Source: Methanocorpusculaceae archaeon UBA425
Lineage (GTDB): Archaea; Halobacteriota; Methanomicrobia; Methanomicrobiales; Methanocorpusculaceae
Direction: 5' to 3'
Length of the DNA: 20,024 nt
Assembly (NCBI GenBank): GCA_002506085.1
Contig: DAWV01000003.1
Span: 8,927-28,950, forward strand
The notes under the pieces are model-generated. The model had not been told where the DNA came from. It worked only from the letters and a program-made list of their open reading frames with translations, and did not search any database. A program made the position numbers and the translations under genes. Below are positions 1-7,983 of the stretch, in pieces. Position 1 is the stretch's first letter. Each line of letters starts with the position of its first letter.

Positions 1-51
1 TGTGATGATACGGTCATCAAAAAGAATCCCATACATGAAACCGAAGTACAT
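1..51 (-). CDS. N-terminus of an unrecognised minus-strand protein (runs off the left edge)
   Basis: Read on the minus strand from an ATG at 51, the 17 codons to the edge give MYFGFMYGILFDDRIIT, which is aromatic and hydrophobic and then acidic. I do not recognise the family. It is supported as coding or once coding because the same peptide start recurs as MYFSFVYWILFDDRI at 14321 and as MYFGFMYGIL at 15173, both minus strand. An in-frame stop lies about 15 codons upstream of this ATG with no other ATG between, so 51 is the best start unless a non-ATG codon is used. The intact gene would lie outside the window; this copy could equally be another fragment. Confidence 0.4.
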   Translation of the reverse strand, partial: MYFGFMYGILFDDRIIT

Positions 52-238
52 CCAAAAATCCAGAATAATAAAGAATAGAATGAATTCGGTAAACTATCGG
101 CTCACCCTGGATCACACCCGGTCAACCCCTCCAAAATTGGATTCACACCAACACCGCGTAAGTCCTACTAATAGTGAATACCAGCCAATCTTCTTTTTTT
201 GGTCTGACGGGTCTTATCAATTGTCCCTCAACCAATAA
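52..238. other. Intergenic stretch without a supported gene
   Basis: A plus-strand reading frame crosses this stretch, but it begins inside the antisense of the partial gene at 1-51 and its product is low-complexity and basic with no family signal. Apart from the promoter of the following gene I see nothing in it. Confidence 0.5.
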
Positions 239-247
239 TTTATATTA
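239..247 (+). promoter_or_regulatory. TATA box for the secreted protein; leaderless transcript likely
   Basis: TTTATATTA is centred about 26 bases before the ATG at 269, the usual archaeal distance from TATA box to transcription start. No Shine-Dalgarno sequence precedes the ATG. Together these suggest that transcription starts at or next to the start codon. This is inferred from spacing only. Confidence 0.5.
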
Positions 248-268
248 TCGTATAGTTCACTACTCAGT

Positions 269-1453
269 ATGAATAAAGTGCATCTGATTCTATTTTGCGT
301 GACGATGGGGCTTATGCTCTTTTCCGCAGGAGCTGCAGCAGATAACCCCTCTGTCTCGACAACATCGTTTGACGGAGTAACTATCAGTTCATGTACATTG
401 TATGGTAATTTACAGAAAAACGGCGGCTATGACGTTACCGATGTTGGTTTTCTTTATGGGACATCAGCATCGAATCTGGGATATGCCGTGTCTGAAGGAT
501 TCAGAGGTCATTCGTACGGCAGATACAGCTCTACGATTAACGGACTTGAAGCCGGAACAACGTATTATTTCAGAGCTTACGCCGTGAATGAACAAGGTAC
601 CTCGTATGGTCCCATAATGAGTTTTACTACGCCGTCAGGAAAACCCGGTCCTTTCAATATTTCCGCTCCGTATCAAAATCATGCAGTAAATGCCGATAAC
701 GGCGTAAATGCGCAGTGGAGCTCTGCACCGGGAGCTGAAGGATACCGGGTCACGTTGCGGGATATGACAATGAATATAGTTTGTTTCGCTAACAGAGAGA
801 CCGGATCATCCACGTCATATGCCATTCCCCAGGAGAATTTCATTCCCGGTCATGAATATTCCTTATCGATATGTGCCTATTCAGATGCGGGAGAGACCTG
901 TCAGGAACAACGCTTTTCCATTCAGCAGATGAGCGGTGTTACGGTGATTCCGACGAATTCAACGGGATTGCCGAATCAAAACACGAATCAATACCGCAAT
1001 TCCCGGATACTGGAACTCATCGCAGCCGGAGAGGAACTGCCCCTCCAAGAGAATGGAACCCAGGGTATGCCAATGTACAGATACACGTTTACCGTCAGGA
1101 CAAATACTGATGTCGGTCAGGTATGTCTTTTCCTCCATAATGGGACCAGTACACGCTTGGCTGGAGTAAACTCCACCTATAATACAAATGGTTTCCTCAC
1201 CCAGACGCGTGAATTTACCTTTACACAGAATCTCTCCTATGAGGAGTGGCAGAACCTGCGTGCCGAGGCATGTGTCTATTATGATGGTCAGCCCATCAGA
1301 GACCGGGAGGGAGCATATAAAGAGATCCCTGTTCCTGCTCCGGGAGAAGGAAATGCCCAGGTCTTCGGCAGCACAAACCAATTTATGGAGCAGATCATGA
1401 GCTTCGTCAGGAATATGTTCTCCTGGAACTTCCGCGGGGCATCAGCAGAATAA
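269..1453 (+). CDS. Secreted fibronectin type III-like protein
   Basis: This is a 394-residue protein with a typical signal peptide: a short basic start, a hydrophobic stretch at about residues 4-18, and a likely cleavage after Ala-Ala-Ala near residue 24. Residues about 26-122 form a fibronectin III-like unit ending in the characteristic GLEAGTTYYFRAYAVNEQGT followed by SYGP and a threonine-rich strand. Residues about 128-220 look like a second, more diverged beta-sandwich. The last 170 residues are unrecognised. No C-terminal membrane anchor or sorting signal is visible. It is probably released or bound to the cell envelope, perhaps as an adhesin or surface-layer-associated protein, but no substrate can be named. 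It stands alone on its strand and converges with the next gene. The domain class is fairly sure; the role is unknown. Confidence 0.8.
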   Translation: MNKVHLILFCVTMGLMLFSAGAAADNPSVSTTSFDGVTISSCTLYGNLQKNGGYDVTDVGFLYGTSASNLGYAVSEGFRGHSYGRYSSTINGLEAGTTYYFRAYAVNEQGTSYGPIMSFTTPSGKPGPFNISAPYQNHAVNADNGVNAQWSSAPGAEGYRVTLRDMTMNIVCFANRETGSSTSYAIPQENFIPGHEYSLSICAYSDAGETCQEQRFSIQQMSGVTVIPTNSTGLPNQNTNQYRNSRILELIAAGEELPLQENGTQGMPMYRYTFTVRTNTDVGQVCLFLHNGTSTRLAGVNSTYNTNGFLTQTREFTFTQNLSYEEWQNLRAEACVYYDGQPIRDREGAYKEIPVPAPGEGNAQVFGSTNQFMEQIMSFVRNMFSWNFRGASAE

Positions 1454-1467
1454 AATACTAATATCCC

Positions 1468-1474
1468 TTTTTTT
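1468..1474 (+). terminator. T-tract terminator
   Basis: Seven consecutive T residues follow 14 bases after the stop of the secreted-protein gene, in the 24-bp gap between two convergent genes. Archaeal RNA polymerase terminates at such T-runs without needing a hairpin. Confidence 0.5.
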
Positions 1475-1477
1475 CAA

Positions 1478-2260
1478 TCAGACCCGCTCTTTTTTCAAGC
1501 CCGCATTCGGGTTCATGTATCTTCCGCTCTTCACGGTTGTATTCCTATAATCTATCGCTGCTTTCGGACATCTGTGCAGACAGCCAAGACAGAGAACGCA
1601 GGTCTTTTTCTCCCAGACCGGTTTGCTGTCAACAATTCTGATTGCTTTGACAGGACAATCTCTCTCACAGATTCCGCAGTGATTACAGGAATCGTTCACA
1701 TGGAAATCCTTCGTTTTTCTGCCGTATTTATAATACGGGTACGCGATAAATGTCCCGAATCCATGGAGCATCCCCTTTACCGTATTAAAATCGCCGGTCT
1801 CTTTTGCGGCGATTTTTTGTTGAATGTCAGCAAGCATCCTGTCTGCATTGTCGAGGCAGATCTTCTGAATATCTTTTCCCGGAAGAGGATAGTAGGGAAC
1901 ATAATTATCCACCATGACGACCGCGTATTTTGCAGAGACGGTCACTCCGCGTTTTTTCATGAGTTTTGCAAACATTTCTGCGGCATTTCCTGTAGTTGTC
2001 CCGCAGGTCATGACGACATAGACATAGTGACCCTGAACATCGTTCAGTTTCAGTTTTTCAATGAAATCGGCAACAATCGTCGGAATGCCGTAATAGTAGG
2101 TGGGAATAACAAACCCGGCGTTTTCCCCGGGTTTAAGGGTGAACTCACAGCTGTTTTCCTCTATGAGCTCAGGAATGGAGAATATCTGCTCGTTATCCTC
2201 TTCTGCAATTTTTCGGGCAGCATACAGGGAGTTTCCTGTTGCCGAGAAATAGAATAACAT
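1478..2260 (-). CDS. EFR1-type flavodoxin/ferredoxin fusion protein
   Basis: This 260-residue protein joins an N-terminal flavodoxin-like domain (FSATGNS phosphate loop at residues 5-11, through about 160) to a C-terminal 2[4Fe-4S] ferredoxin domain. The two cluster motifs are complete: cysteines 192, 195, 198 and 202, and cysteines 221, 224, 227 and 231, each followed by proline. The order and length match the EFR1 family ferrodoxins of anaerobes. It is expected to be a cytoplasmic low-potential electron carrier binding FMN and two clusters; the partner enzyme is not known. The ATG at 2260 starts directly at the flavodoxin first strand, so no extension is likely. It is transcribed away from thiC, with a shared 292-bp promoter region. 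No defect is seen. Confidence 0.88.
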   Translation of the reverse strand: MLFYFSATGNSLYAARKIAEEDNEQIFSIPELIEENSCEFTLKPGENAGFVIPTYYYGIPTIVADFIEKLKLNDVQGHYVYVVMTCGTTTGNAAEMFAKLMKKRGVTVSAKYAVVMVDNYVPYYPLPGKDIQKICLDNADRMLADIQQKIAAKETGDFNTVKGMLHGFGTFIAYPYYKYGRKTKDFHVNDSCNHCGICERDCPVKAIRIVDSKPVWEKKTCVLCLGCLHRCPKAAIDYRNTTVKSGRYMNPNAGLKKERV

Positions 2261-2298
2261 AATAATTGGTAATATACAGTGGTCTCTTATAATCTTTG

Positions 2299-2314
2299 TT
2301 AAACGATAGTTTAA
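2299..2314. promoter_or_regulatory. Small palindrome in the EFR1/thiC divergent promoter region
   Basis: TTAAAC-GATA-GTTTAA is a perfect 6-bp inverted repeat. It lies just upstream (in the minus direction) of a TTATAA element at about 2287-2292 that could be the TATA box of the EFR1-type gene. Its position suits an operator, but this is one short AT-rich palindrome. I looked for a TPP riboswitch before thiC and found none. A six-codon upstream reading frame (ATG at 2530) precedes thiC; its relevance is unknown. Confidence 0.25.
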
Positions 2315-2552
2315 TTACAAGTTATGTGCGCAGAAAAAATTCATCCGCAAAAAAGTAACCCGAATAACCCCAATTAAGTTTCCGTCCGCACAACCGGGAC
2401 ATTATACAAACCCAACTTTATTTGATAATTTCCGAAATTAGTGACGGATTTCATCGCTTAATCATAATATTACTTGTTATGTTATCAATCTCAATTGATT
2501 TACTTTGACATAAAAACAACAGGCTTATTATGCGCGCTCGCGATGAGTAGGT

Positions 2553-3830
2553 ATGACTATCGTCGAAGATGCGAAGAAGGGCCTCATCACCGAAGAGATG
2601 AAGGTCGTTGCGAAAAATGAAGGAGTCACCGAAGATTTCATCCGGAGAGGAGTCGCCGGGGGTCACATCGTAATTCCGATGAGTCCCTACCGGAAAGTGA
2701 AACTCTGCGGTATCGGGTCCGGGCTTCGCACGAAAGTGAATGCATCTATCGGGACATCTTCCGATATCGTTGATGTGGAGATCGAGCTCGAAAAGGCACG
2801 GCAGGCGGAACTCGCCGGAGCAGATACTCTGATGGAGCTTTCGACAGGCGGAGACCTGGCGGAAATCCGCCGGCGGGTATGTGAACAGTCAAAACTCTCG
2901 GTCGGTTCCGTGCCGCTCTATCAGGCATTCATCGAAGCTGCCCGAAAAAAAGGCGGGGTTGTTTTCATGGATGAAGACGACCTGTTCAAAATCACCGAGG
3001 AACAGGCAAAACTCGGTACGAATTTTATGGCGATTCATACCGGTATCAATTATGAAACCGTGAAACGTCTGAAAAATCAGGGCAGACACGCCGGACTTGT
3101 CTCCCGCGGCGGGGCATTTATGACGGCATGGATGCTCCATAACGAAAAGGAGAATCCTCTGTACAGGCGGTTCGATTACCTTGTCGAGATATTAAAAGAG
3201 CACGAGGTCACGCTCTCGTTTGGAAACGGCATGCGGGCAGGAGCCTGTCATGACGCGACAGACCGTGCCGCGATTCAGGAACTCTTAATCAACGCAGAAC
3301 TTGCCGACCAGGCAACCGCGGCGGGTGTCCAGTGTATCATGGAAGGTCCGGGTCATATCCCTCTCGACGAAATCAAAACCAATGTCCAGCTGGAAAAACG
3401 TGTTACGAACAACAAACCGTTCTACATGCTCGGCCCGCTCGTAACAGATATCGCTCCGGGATATGATGACCGGGTAGCCGCAATCGGAGCCTCGGTATCG
3501 TCTGCCGCCGGTGCCGATTTCATCTGCTATGTAACACCTGCCGAACACCTCGCTCTTCCGACACCGGAGGAAGTCTATGAAGGTGTGATGAGTTCACGTA
3601 TCGCCGCCCATGTGGGTGATATGGTAAAACTGCCGAAAACCCGTGAGGCGGATCTTGAGATGGGGCATGCCCGCCGGGATCTTGACTGGGAACGCCAGTA
3701 TGCCGTATCAATCAACCCGGAAAGGGCACGCTGCATCAGAAATTCCCGCATGCCGGCAGACTCCGATGCATGTACGATGTGCGGGGATTTTTGTGCGATT
3801 AAAATCGTGCAGAAGACATTCAACTTTTGA
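2553..3830 (+). CDS. thiC: Phosphomethylpyrimidine synthase (HMP-P synthase)
   Basis: ThiC is the radical-SAM enzyme that rearranges 5-aminoimidazole ribotide into 4-amino-5-hydroxymethyl-2-methylpyrimidine phosphate, the pyrimidine half of thiamine. The 425-residue product has the shorter archaeal/anaerobe length. It contains the conserved stretches VNASIGTSSD, ELSTGGDL, GSVPLYQA, FMAIHTG, VSRGG, LSFGNGMRAG, MEGPGHIPLDEI and FYMLGPLVTDIAPGYD. The C-terminal cluster-binding motif is CTMCGDFC (C-x2-C-x3-C); the bacterial form is C-x2-C-x4-C. The ATG at 2553 gives the normal N-terminus. It stands alone, with no other thiamine gene in the window. Related benzimidazole-forming paralogues (BzaA/B/F) exist, but full-length similarity favours ThiC. 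Confidence 0.93.
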   Translation: MTIVEDAKKGLITEEMKVVAKNEGVTEDFIRRGVAGGHIVIPMSPYRKVKLCGIGSGLRTKVNASIGTSSDIVDVEIELEKARQAELAGADTLMELSTGGDLAEIRRRVCEQSKLSVGSVPLYQAFIEAARKKGGVVFMDEDDLFKITEEQAKLGTNFMAIHTGINYETVKRLKNQGRHAGLVSRGGAFMTAWMLHNEKENPLYRRFDYLVEILKEHEVTLSFGNGMRAGACHDATDRAAIQELLINAELADQATAAGVQCIMEGPGHIPLDEIKTNVQLEKRVTNNKPFYMLGPLVTDIAPGYDDRVAAIGASVSSAAGADFICYVTPAEHLALPTPEEVYEGVMSSRIAAHVGDMVKLPKTREADLEMGHARRDLDWERQYAVSINPERARCIRNSRMPADSDACTMCGDFCAIKIVQKTFNF

Positions 3831-3831
3831 A

Positions 3832-4002
3832 GCGGGTTCCTCCAAAGGCGGGTTCCTCCGAAGGAGGGACCTCAGCGGAGAAAGCCGAAGGCTTTCGCTG
3901 GAATTATGAATTAACGGAAGCTTGGGGGGTTCCTCAAAAGGAGGGACCGAAGACGAGAAAGCCGCAGGCTTTCGCTCGACCGCGGGTCCATCCAACCCGC
4001 GG
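3832..4002. repeat. Intergenic mosaic of tandem mini-hairpins
   Basis: This zone is non-coding and highly structured. A 16-bp unit (GCGGGTTCCTCCRAAG) is tandemly repeated at 3832-3847 and 3848-3863, with a relative at about 3924-3940. Mini-hairpins with 3-nt loops follow: CCTCC-GAA-GGAGG (3855-3867), AAAGCC-GAA-GGCTTT (3881-3895) and AAAGCC-GCA-GGCTTT (3958-3972). A larger stem, CCGCGGGT/ACCCGCGG with a 7-nt loop, is at 3980-4002. The decamer CTCAGCGGAG (3871-3880) precedes the second hairpin. The two-hairpin block occurs twice at an offset of about 77 bp. The same design is seen at 14420-15110 and 19655-19830. The region lies between thiC and nfeD and could also act in transcript 3' ends. 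Confidence 0.8.
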
Positions 4003-4072
4003 ATTTTCGTACAAAACCAGCACGGATTCTCTGCAAAAAACAGAGTTAACCAAATCTTCATCCCCTGAGGCA

Positions 4073-4081
4073 ACTATTTAA
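4073..4081 (+). promoter_or_regulatory. Possible TATA box for the nfeD-SPFH pair
   Basis: CTATTTAAC is centred about 35 bases before the ATG at 4112, placing transcription start about 10 bases before the start codon. A TATATCATATATG run touches the start codon but is too close to serve as its TATA box. Confidence 0.3.
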
Positions 4082-4111
4082 CGCCACTCGCCTATACCTA
4101 GTATATCATAT

Positions 4112-4576
4112 ATGTTAGAACTACTCCTCGACCCGGGGGTCTTTCCCTGGGTTCTGATTGCAATCGGAGCTATATTTCTGTTAATTGAAGCCAACTCTCC
4201 CGGATTTTTCATGGCAGTTCCCGGAACCGCCCTCATCGTCCTCGGAGTCATGGCCTTCTTCTTCGGACCCGACTTCCTCGCCTCCCCCTTAGGTGTTGGA
4301 ATCGCCGTGCTCGCCGCGATAATCGCGGCCGTAGTCACGGTCTTCTTATATAAAAGAGTCTCTCCCGACCAGAAGCCCACTACCCAGGGTCAGGATTCAA
4401 TCATCGGAAAAACCGGTATCGTAACCGTGGAACTTGTCCCCGACTCCATCTCCGGCAAAGTCGAAATCGACGGCATTGCCTGGAGTGCAAAATGTACTGA
4501 CGGGACCATTCCTCCCGGAACAAAAATCGAGGTAACTGCCGCAAGCGGCGTTCACCTCACGGTAAAAAAGGTATAA
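4112..4576 (+). CDS. NfeD family membrane protein (short form)
   Basis: The 154-residue product has three hydrophobic segments (about residues 10-30, 34-52 and 58-80). A cytoplasmic or peripheral C-terminal domain from about residue 95 begins IIGKTGIVTVEL and ends in alternating beta strands, the small OB-fold typical of short NfeD (NfeD1b type, without the ClpP-like protease domain). NfeD proteins are encoded next to SPFH/stomatin proteins and are thought to work with them in membrane organisation and quality control. Here the SPFH gene starts four bases after the stop codon, so co-transcription is nearly certain. The family call is strong; a precise function is not established. Confidence 0.88.
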   Translation: MLELLLDPGVFPWVLIAIGAIFLLIEANSPGFFMAVPGTALIVLGVMAFFFGPDFLASPLGVGIAVLAAIIAAVVTVFLYKRVSPDQKPTTQGQDSIIGKTGIVTVELVPDSISGKVEIDGIAWSAKCTDGTIPPGTKIEVTAASGVHLTVKKV

Positions 4577-4580
4577 AATT

Positions 4581-5615
4581 ATGGAACCATTAACATTACT
4601 TGCAATAATTTTAGTCGTCATCATCCTTTTCCTGTTCGCAAAAGGTGTTGTCATTGTCCAGCCGTATCAGAAAGGACTCGCCGTCCGTCTCGGAACCTAC
4701 ACGGGTCAGGTCAATCCTGGTTTCAAATGGGTCGTCCCATTCATCACGACAGTTGTCAAACTCGACCTCAGAACCCAGGTCATCGACGTCCCGTCACAGG
4801 AAGTCATCACGAAAGATAACTCTCCGACCGACGTTGACGCAATCATCTATGTCCGTGTCATGGACCCGGAACGTGCCTACTTCGAAGTAGCTAACTACCG
4901 TCAGGCAACCGTCGCCCTCGCCCAGACCAGTCTTCGTGGCATCATCGGTGATATGGAACTCGATGAAGTCCTCTACAACCGTGACATGATCAATCGCAGG
5001 CTTCGGGACATCCTTGATAAGGAAACCGACCAGTGGGGTGTCAAGATCGAGCGCGTCGAAATCAAAGAAGTCAACCCGATCGGCGCCGTCAAACAGGCAA
5101 TGACCGAACAGACCTCCGCCGAAAGAGAACGGCGTGCCGCAATCTTACGTGCCGACGGTGAAAAGCGTGCCGCAATTCTGAAAGCAGAAGGTCTCCGTCA
5201 GAGTATGATTCTCGAAGCCGAAGGTGAACGTCAGAGTAAAATCCTTCGTGCAGAAGGTACACGCCAGAGTAGAATCCTTGAAGCCCAGGGAGAAGCCCAG
5301 GGTCTTCGTATCGTCTCTCTTGGAGCCCGCACTCTTGACAAGCGTTCGATTACGGTCCTCTCCTTAAACACCATGCAGAAAATGGCCGATGGTCAGGCAA
5401 CCAAAATCATCTTCCCGTTCGAGCTAACGAACCTCGTAAAGCAGGGTGCAAAATTCCTTGGAGGGGAAGAACTCGCAGAAGCGGATTCAATCTCGGATAT
5501 TGTTCTGAATGAGAGCATCTTAGGTGATCTCCCGGACAAAGATGAAATCGCCAAGGCAGTCGAAGAAGTGAGAAATGCAAGCGAACTTGCAAAAACACCC
5601 GTAGACGTCGTGTAA
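4581..5615 (+). CDS. SPFH/band 7 (stomatin-like) membrane scaffold protein
   Basis: This 344-residue protein has a single N-terminal membrane segment (about residues 3-22). A complete band 7 domain follows from VIVQPYQKGLAVRLGTY through VKIERVEIKEVNP (about residues 25-170), then a long alpha-helical coil. The coil carries five near-tandem 11-residue units of the form xRxAAILxAEG (about residues 182-240), encoded by roughly 33-bp imperfect DNA repeats around 5120-5290. A C-terminal oligomerisation region follows. SPFH proteins form large membrane rings or microdomains and regulate associated proteases and channels. The upstream NfeD gene is its usual partner, and the MscS channel downstream is a plausible membrane neighbour (inference). 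Confidence 0.92.
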   Translation: MEPLTLLAIILVVIILFLFAKGVVIVQPYQKGLAVRLGTYTGQVNPGFKWVVPFITTVVKLDLRTQVIDVPSQEVITKDNSPTDVDAIIYVRVMDPERAYFEVANYRQATVALAQTSLRGIIGDMELDEVLYNRDMINRRLRDILDKETDQWGVKIERVEIKEVNPIGAVKQAMTEQTSAERERRAAILRADGEKRAAILKAEGLRQSMILEAEGERQSKILRAEGTRQSRILEAQGEAQGLRIVSLGARTLDKRSITVLSLNTMQKMADGQATKIIFPFELTNLVKQGAKFLGGEELAEADSISDIVLNESILGDLPDKDEIAKAVEEVRNASELAKTPVDVV

Positions 5616-5636
5616 TCAATATATCCCGAATCCCTC

Positions 5637-5644
5637 TTTTTTTT
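5637..5644 (+). terminator. T8 terminator after the SPFH gene
   Basis: Eight T residues lie 22 bases after the SPFH stop codon. They separate the nfeD-SPFH pair from the DUF432-MscS operon, which has its own upstream spacer. Confidence 0.5.
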
Positions 5645-5743
5645 CAGGTTCCGCAGAATTCTGCCGCTCCCTCCCCGGTGACAAAGGGAAAACTAACTTA
5701 CCCGTATACGACTAATAGCATAGTACAACCGAGGGGCAGCAGC

Positions 5744-6571
5744 ATGGCACTGAGAATACTCCGTTCCGTTAACCGGAAAAAAGAAAAACCAGCCGTCGTC
5801 TATGACTACGGAAACGCGGAAAATCTGACCCAGTTCTGCTACGGCAGATTCCCGTTAACCTATTCCCTCAACTTTGACTGTCTCTCCCTCTCAATAACCC
5901 AGGAAAACGGGATGCATCATTATAAAAGAGCCATCGGCAACTGGAAAACCGAATCCGACATCTCCGTAACCGGGGGGAACCTCCTCCTCCACCCGGTAGA
6001 ACCCCTCAATCTCCCTGATAACGTCACCGACTTCCTGGAAATCGGATTCGACCCTGTCGTCATCGAGCCTGATGGAAAATGCGTCATATTCGTCACCATG
6101 CCCATCGAAATAGGTGTTTTCCTCGAATCCGGCAGCGGCTCGACATCCATGCTCGACATCATCACCTTCGTCTACCCCAAATATTCCCTCTACGGCAGTG
6201 CAAACAGAGGCGTCATCACCCGCTATCATAAAAGCGGGGTATACTACCACCCGCCCGCAGTCAAAAACCACCTGTCCGGAATTATCAAACTCGAAATCGA
6301 AAACAGAACCGATGAATGGGTAACCGTCAGCAGAGTTGTAATCTACCAGAAAGGACTCTACCTCTCCTTCAATGATAATTATGTAGCCGCCTCCGTCTCC
6401 ATGGTCATCATCAGCCGGGAAGTCGCCTCCGTAACCGGCGTGGAATCCCCCTTCGACGAGGACATGACTTCTGCCCTCCGGCTCTACGAATCCCGCAAGA
6501 CCTCGGCGTTTTTTAACATCCCCGGTATGCTGAGCGATACCACCTTCACCATGGACATGGGGCTGATGTAA
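5744..6571 (+). CDS. DUF432 family protein
   Basis: The product is a soluble, beta-rich protein of about 275 residues with no signal peptide. I recognise it as the archaeal DUF432 family, from overall length, the DFLEIGFDPVVIEPDG and FVTMPIEIGVF stretches, and its position directly before an MscS channel gene, an arrangement I recall as common for this family. The frame stays open upstream to a GTG at 5678. I prefer the ATG at 5744 because it is preceded by a purine-rich GAGGGG (5731-5736), and the extra 22 residues look like translated non-coding sequence. The stop codon is directly followed by the ATG of the channel gene, implying coupled translation. No enzymatic motif is visible; a regulatory or accessory role for the channel is inference. 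Confidence 0.75.
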   Translation: MALRILRSVNRKKEKPAVVYDYGNAENLTQFCYGRFPLTYSLNFDCLSLSITQENGMHHYKRAIGNWKTESDISVTGGNLLLHPVEPLNLPDNVTDFLEIGFDPVVIEPDGKCVIFVTMPIEIGVFLESGSGSTSMLDIITFVYPKYSLYGSANRGVITRYHKSGVYYHPPAVKNHLSGIIKLEIENRTDEWVTVSRVVIYQKGLYLSFNDNYVAASVSMVIISREVASVTGVESPFDEDMTSALRLYESRKTSAFFNIPGMLSDTTFTMDMGLM

Positions 6572-7504
6572 ATGGACAACAGCACGCTTGCACTCCTCAC
6601 CGGAAACACCCTCCTTGATTCGAAAATTATCGGCGAAATCACCTTCGGCAACCTCTTTGCGGCAATCATCATCATCATCGCGACCTACATCATCGGGAAA
6701 TTTATCTCCATCCTCGTCCTGCGGATTCTTGCCGGCAAAGTTGATCCGAACAACAGCACGTTTCTCGTAAAACTCGTAAAATGGGTCATCTACTTCATCG
6801 GGTTCCTCATCGCCAGCCCCTTCCTTCACATCGACCTCTCCGGTCTGATGGTCGCAGGAGGAGTCGTCGCGGTCGCTTTAGGATTCGCCTCCCAGAACAC
6901 GCTCTCAAACTTCGTCGCCGGCGTCCTCCTGATGTTCGAGCGTCCGGTCGCTCTCGGAGACAACATCAGCGTAAACGGAACCGAAGGCTATGTCCAGGAA
7001 ATCGGTCTCCTCTCGACCACCATCCGGACCTATGAAGGAATTTTCGTCCGTATCCCGAACGACTCGATGTTTAGCTCCGACATCACCAACTACGTGGCAC
7101 ACATTGCCCGCAGATTTGATTATGACATCGGAATCAGTTATTCGGAAGATGCCGATAAAGCAATCGGCATCATCAAAGAAGTAATAGATAAACATCCGTA
7201 TGCACTCAGATCACCCGCACCCACAATCTATGTGGATTTGCTTGATGCCAGCAGTGTCAACCTCAAAGTCCGGATATGGGCTCCTTCCGGCTACTGGTGG
7301 GATGTGAAAACCGAATTACTCTGGAAAATCTTCAAAGCTCTCCGAACTGCCGGCGTAGACATTCCGTTCCAGCAGGTAACACTCTGGTTCGGTGACGATG
7401 CGGAGAAAATGAAACAACTGACAAAAGGGACCGGGTTCTCTCCAAACGAAGTGCTCGGCAAAAGTATACCCTCTCCCGAAAATGCAAACAAGGCGGTAAA
7501 ATAA
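6572..7504 (+). CDS. mscS: MscS-family mechanosensitive channel
   Basis: The 310-residue protein has the small-conductance channel layout. There are two N-terminal membrane helices (about residues 27-50 and 66-85). The pore helix TM3 follows, with its glycine/alanine pattern and the signature ALGFASQNTLSNFVAGVLLM (about residues 98-117). Next is the beta domain beginning ERPVALGD, with the RIPND loop, and an alpha/beta cytoplasmic vestibule ending near residue 280. Such channels open under membrane tension to release solutes on osmotic downshock. The gene begins immediately after the DUF432 stop and overlaps the start of the HEAT-repeat gene by one base (TAATG), so the three are one operon. 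Confidence 0.93.
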   Translation: MDNSTLALLTGNTLLDSKIIGEITFGNLFAAIIIIIATYIIGKFISILVLRILAGKVDPNNSTFLVKLVKWVIYFIGFLIASPFLHIDLSGLMVAGGVVAVALGFASQNTLSNFVAGVLLMFERPVALGDNISVNGTEGYVQEIGLLSTTIRTYEGIFVRIPNDSMFSSDITNYVAHIARRFDYDIGISYSEDADKAIGIIKEVIDKHPYALRSPAPTIYVDLLDASSVNLKVRIWAPSGYWWDVKTELLWKIFKALRTAGVDIPFQQVTLWFGDDAEKMKQLTKGTGFSPNEVLGKSIPSPENANKAVK

Positions 7505-7980
7505 TGGATTTAACCGAAATAACAAACCAGCTCTCAGCAGAAAATCTTGATGAGCGTCACGCAGCAGTAGAAAAACTGGCACTCCTTGCAAAAAACGACC
7601 CTGAGACCATCATCCCGCAGATAATCGCCGCCCTGAAAGAATCCGGCATAAATATCCGCTGGTATCTCGGCCGTGCCTTAATAAAAACCGGTCCGTCAGT
7701 AATTCCCTACCTCGTCTCCGCCTCTGAGGAGGAAACCGACCTCGACATCCAGAAATATTACGGCGCCGTACTTGCTGCATTCGGTGAAGAAGCAGTTCCG
7801 ATTCTGGTCGGATTATTCTCCTCGGAAAATCCTACCACCCGGGGAATGTCAGCCGCATCTCTTGAACGAATCGGCTCCCCCGCGGTTCCGGCTCTCATGG
7901 AAGCCGCTCACAGTGAGAATACCGGTGTCCAGCTCTGTGCCCGGCTCACCCTTGCCAAATTTCAGATTTTTGATTACTAA
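7504..7980 (+). CDS. HEAT-repeat protein
   Basis: The 158-residue protein consists almost wholly of paired helices in the HEAT/PBS-lyase-like pattern: about four repeats with recurring AVEKLALL, WYLGRALIKTG, YYGAVLAAFG and GMSAASLERIG cores, each followed by a proline-led second helix. It is a likely protein-interaction scaffold in the cytoplasm with no catalytic residues. Its start overlaps the MscS stop (TAATG), and polC begins three bases after its own stop. That position suggests a partner of the channel operon or merely a small co-transcribed adaptor; the sequence does not decide. Confidence 0.8.
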   Translation: MDLTEITNQLSAENLDERHAAVEKLALLAKNDPETIIPQIIAALKESGINIRWYLGRALIKTGPSVIPYLVSASEEETDLDIQKYYGAVLAAFGEEAVPILVGLFSSENPTTRGMSAASLERIGSPAVPALMEAAHSENTGVQLCARLTLAKFQIFDY

Positions 7981-7983
7981 TCC

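Noticed and set aside
1574..2257. 227-codon plus-strand frame opposite the EFR1-type gene
   Set aside because: It is antisense to complete flavodoxin and ferredoxin motifs and shows no recognisable domain.
2261..2552. TPP riboswitch upstream of thiC
   Set aside because: I could not find the conserved CUGAGA-containing core or the expected paired arms; such riboswitches are also rare in methanogens.
5891..6829. 312-codon minus-strand frame opposite DUF432 and MscS
   Set aside because: It spans two recognisable plus-strand genes. Its aspartate/glutamate-rich product is what the antisense of C-rich wobble positions produces.
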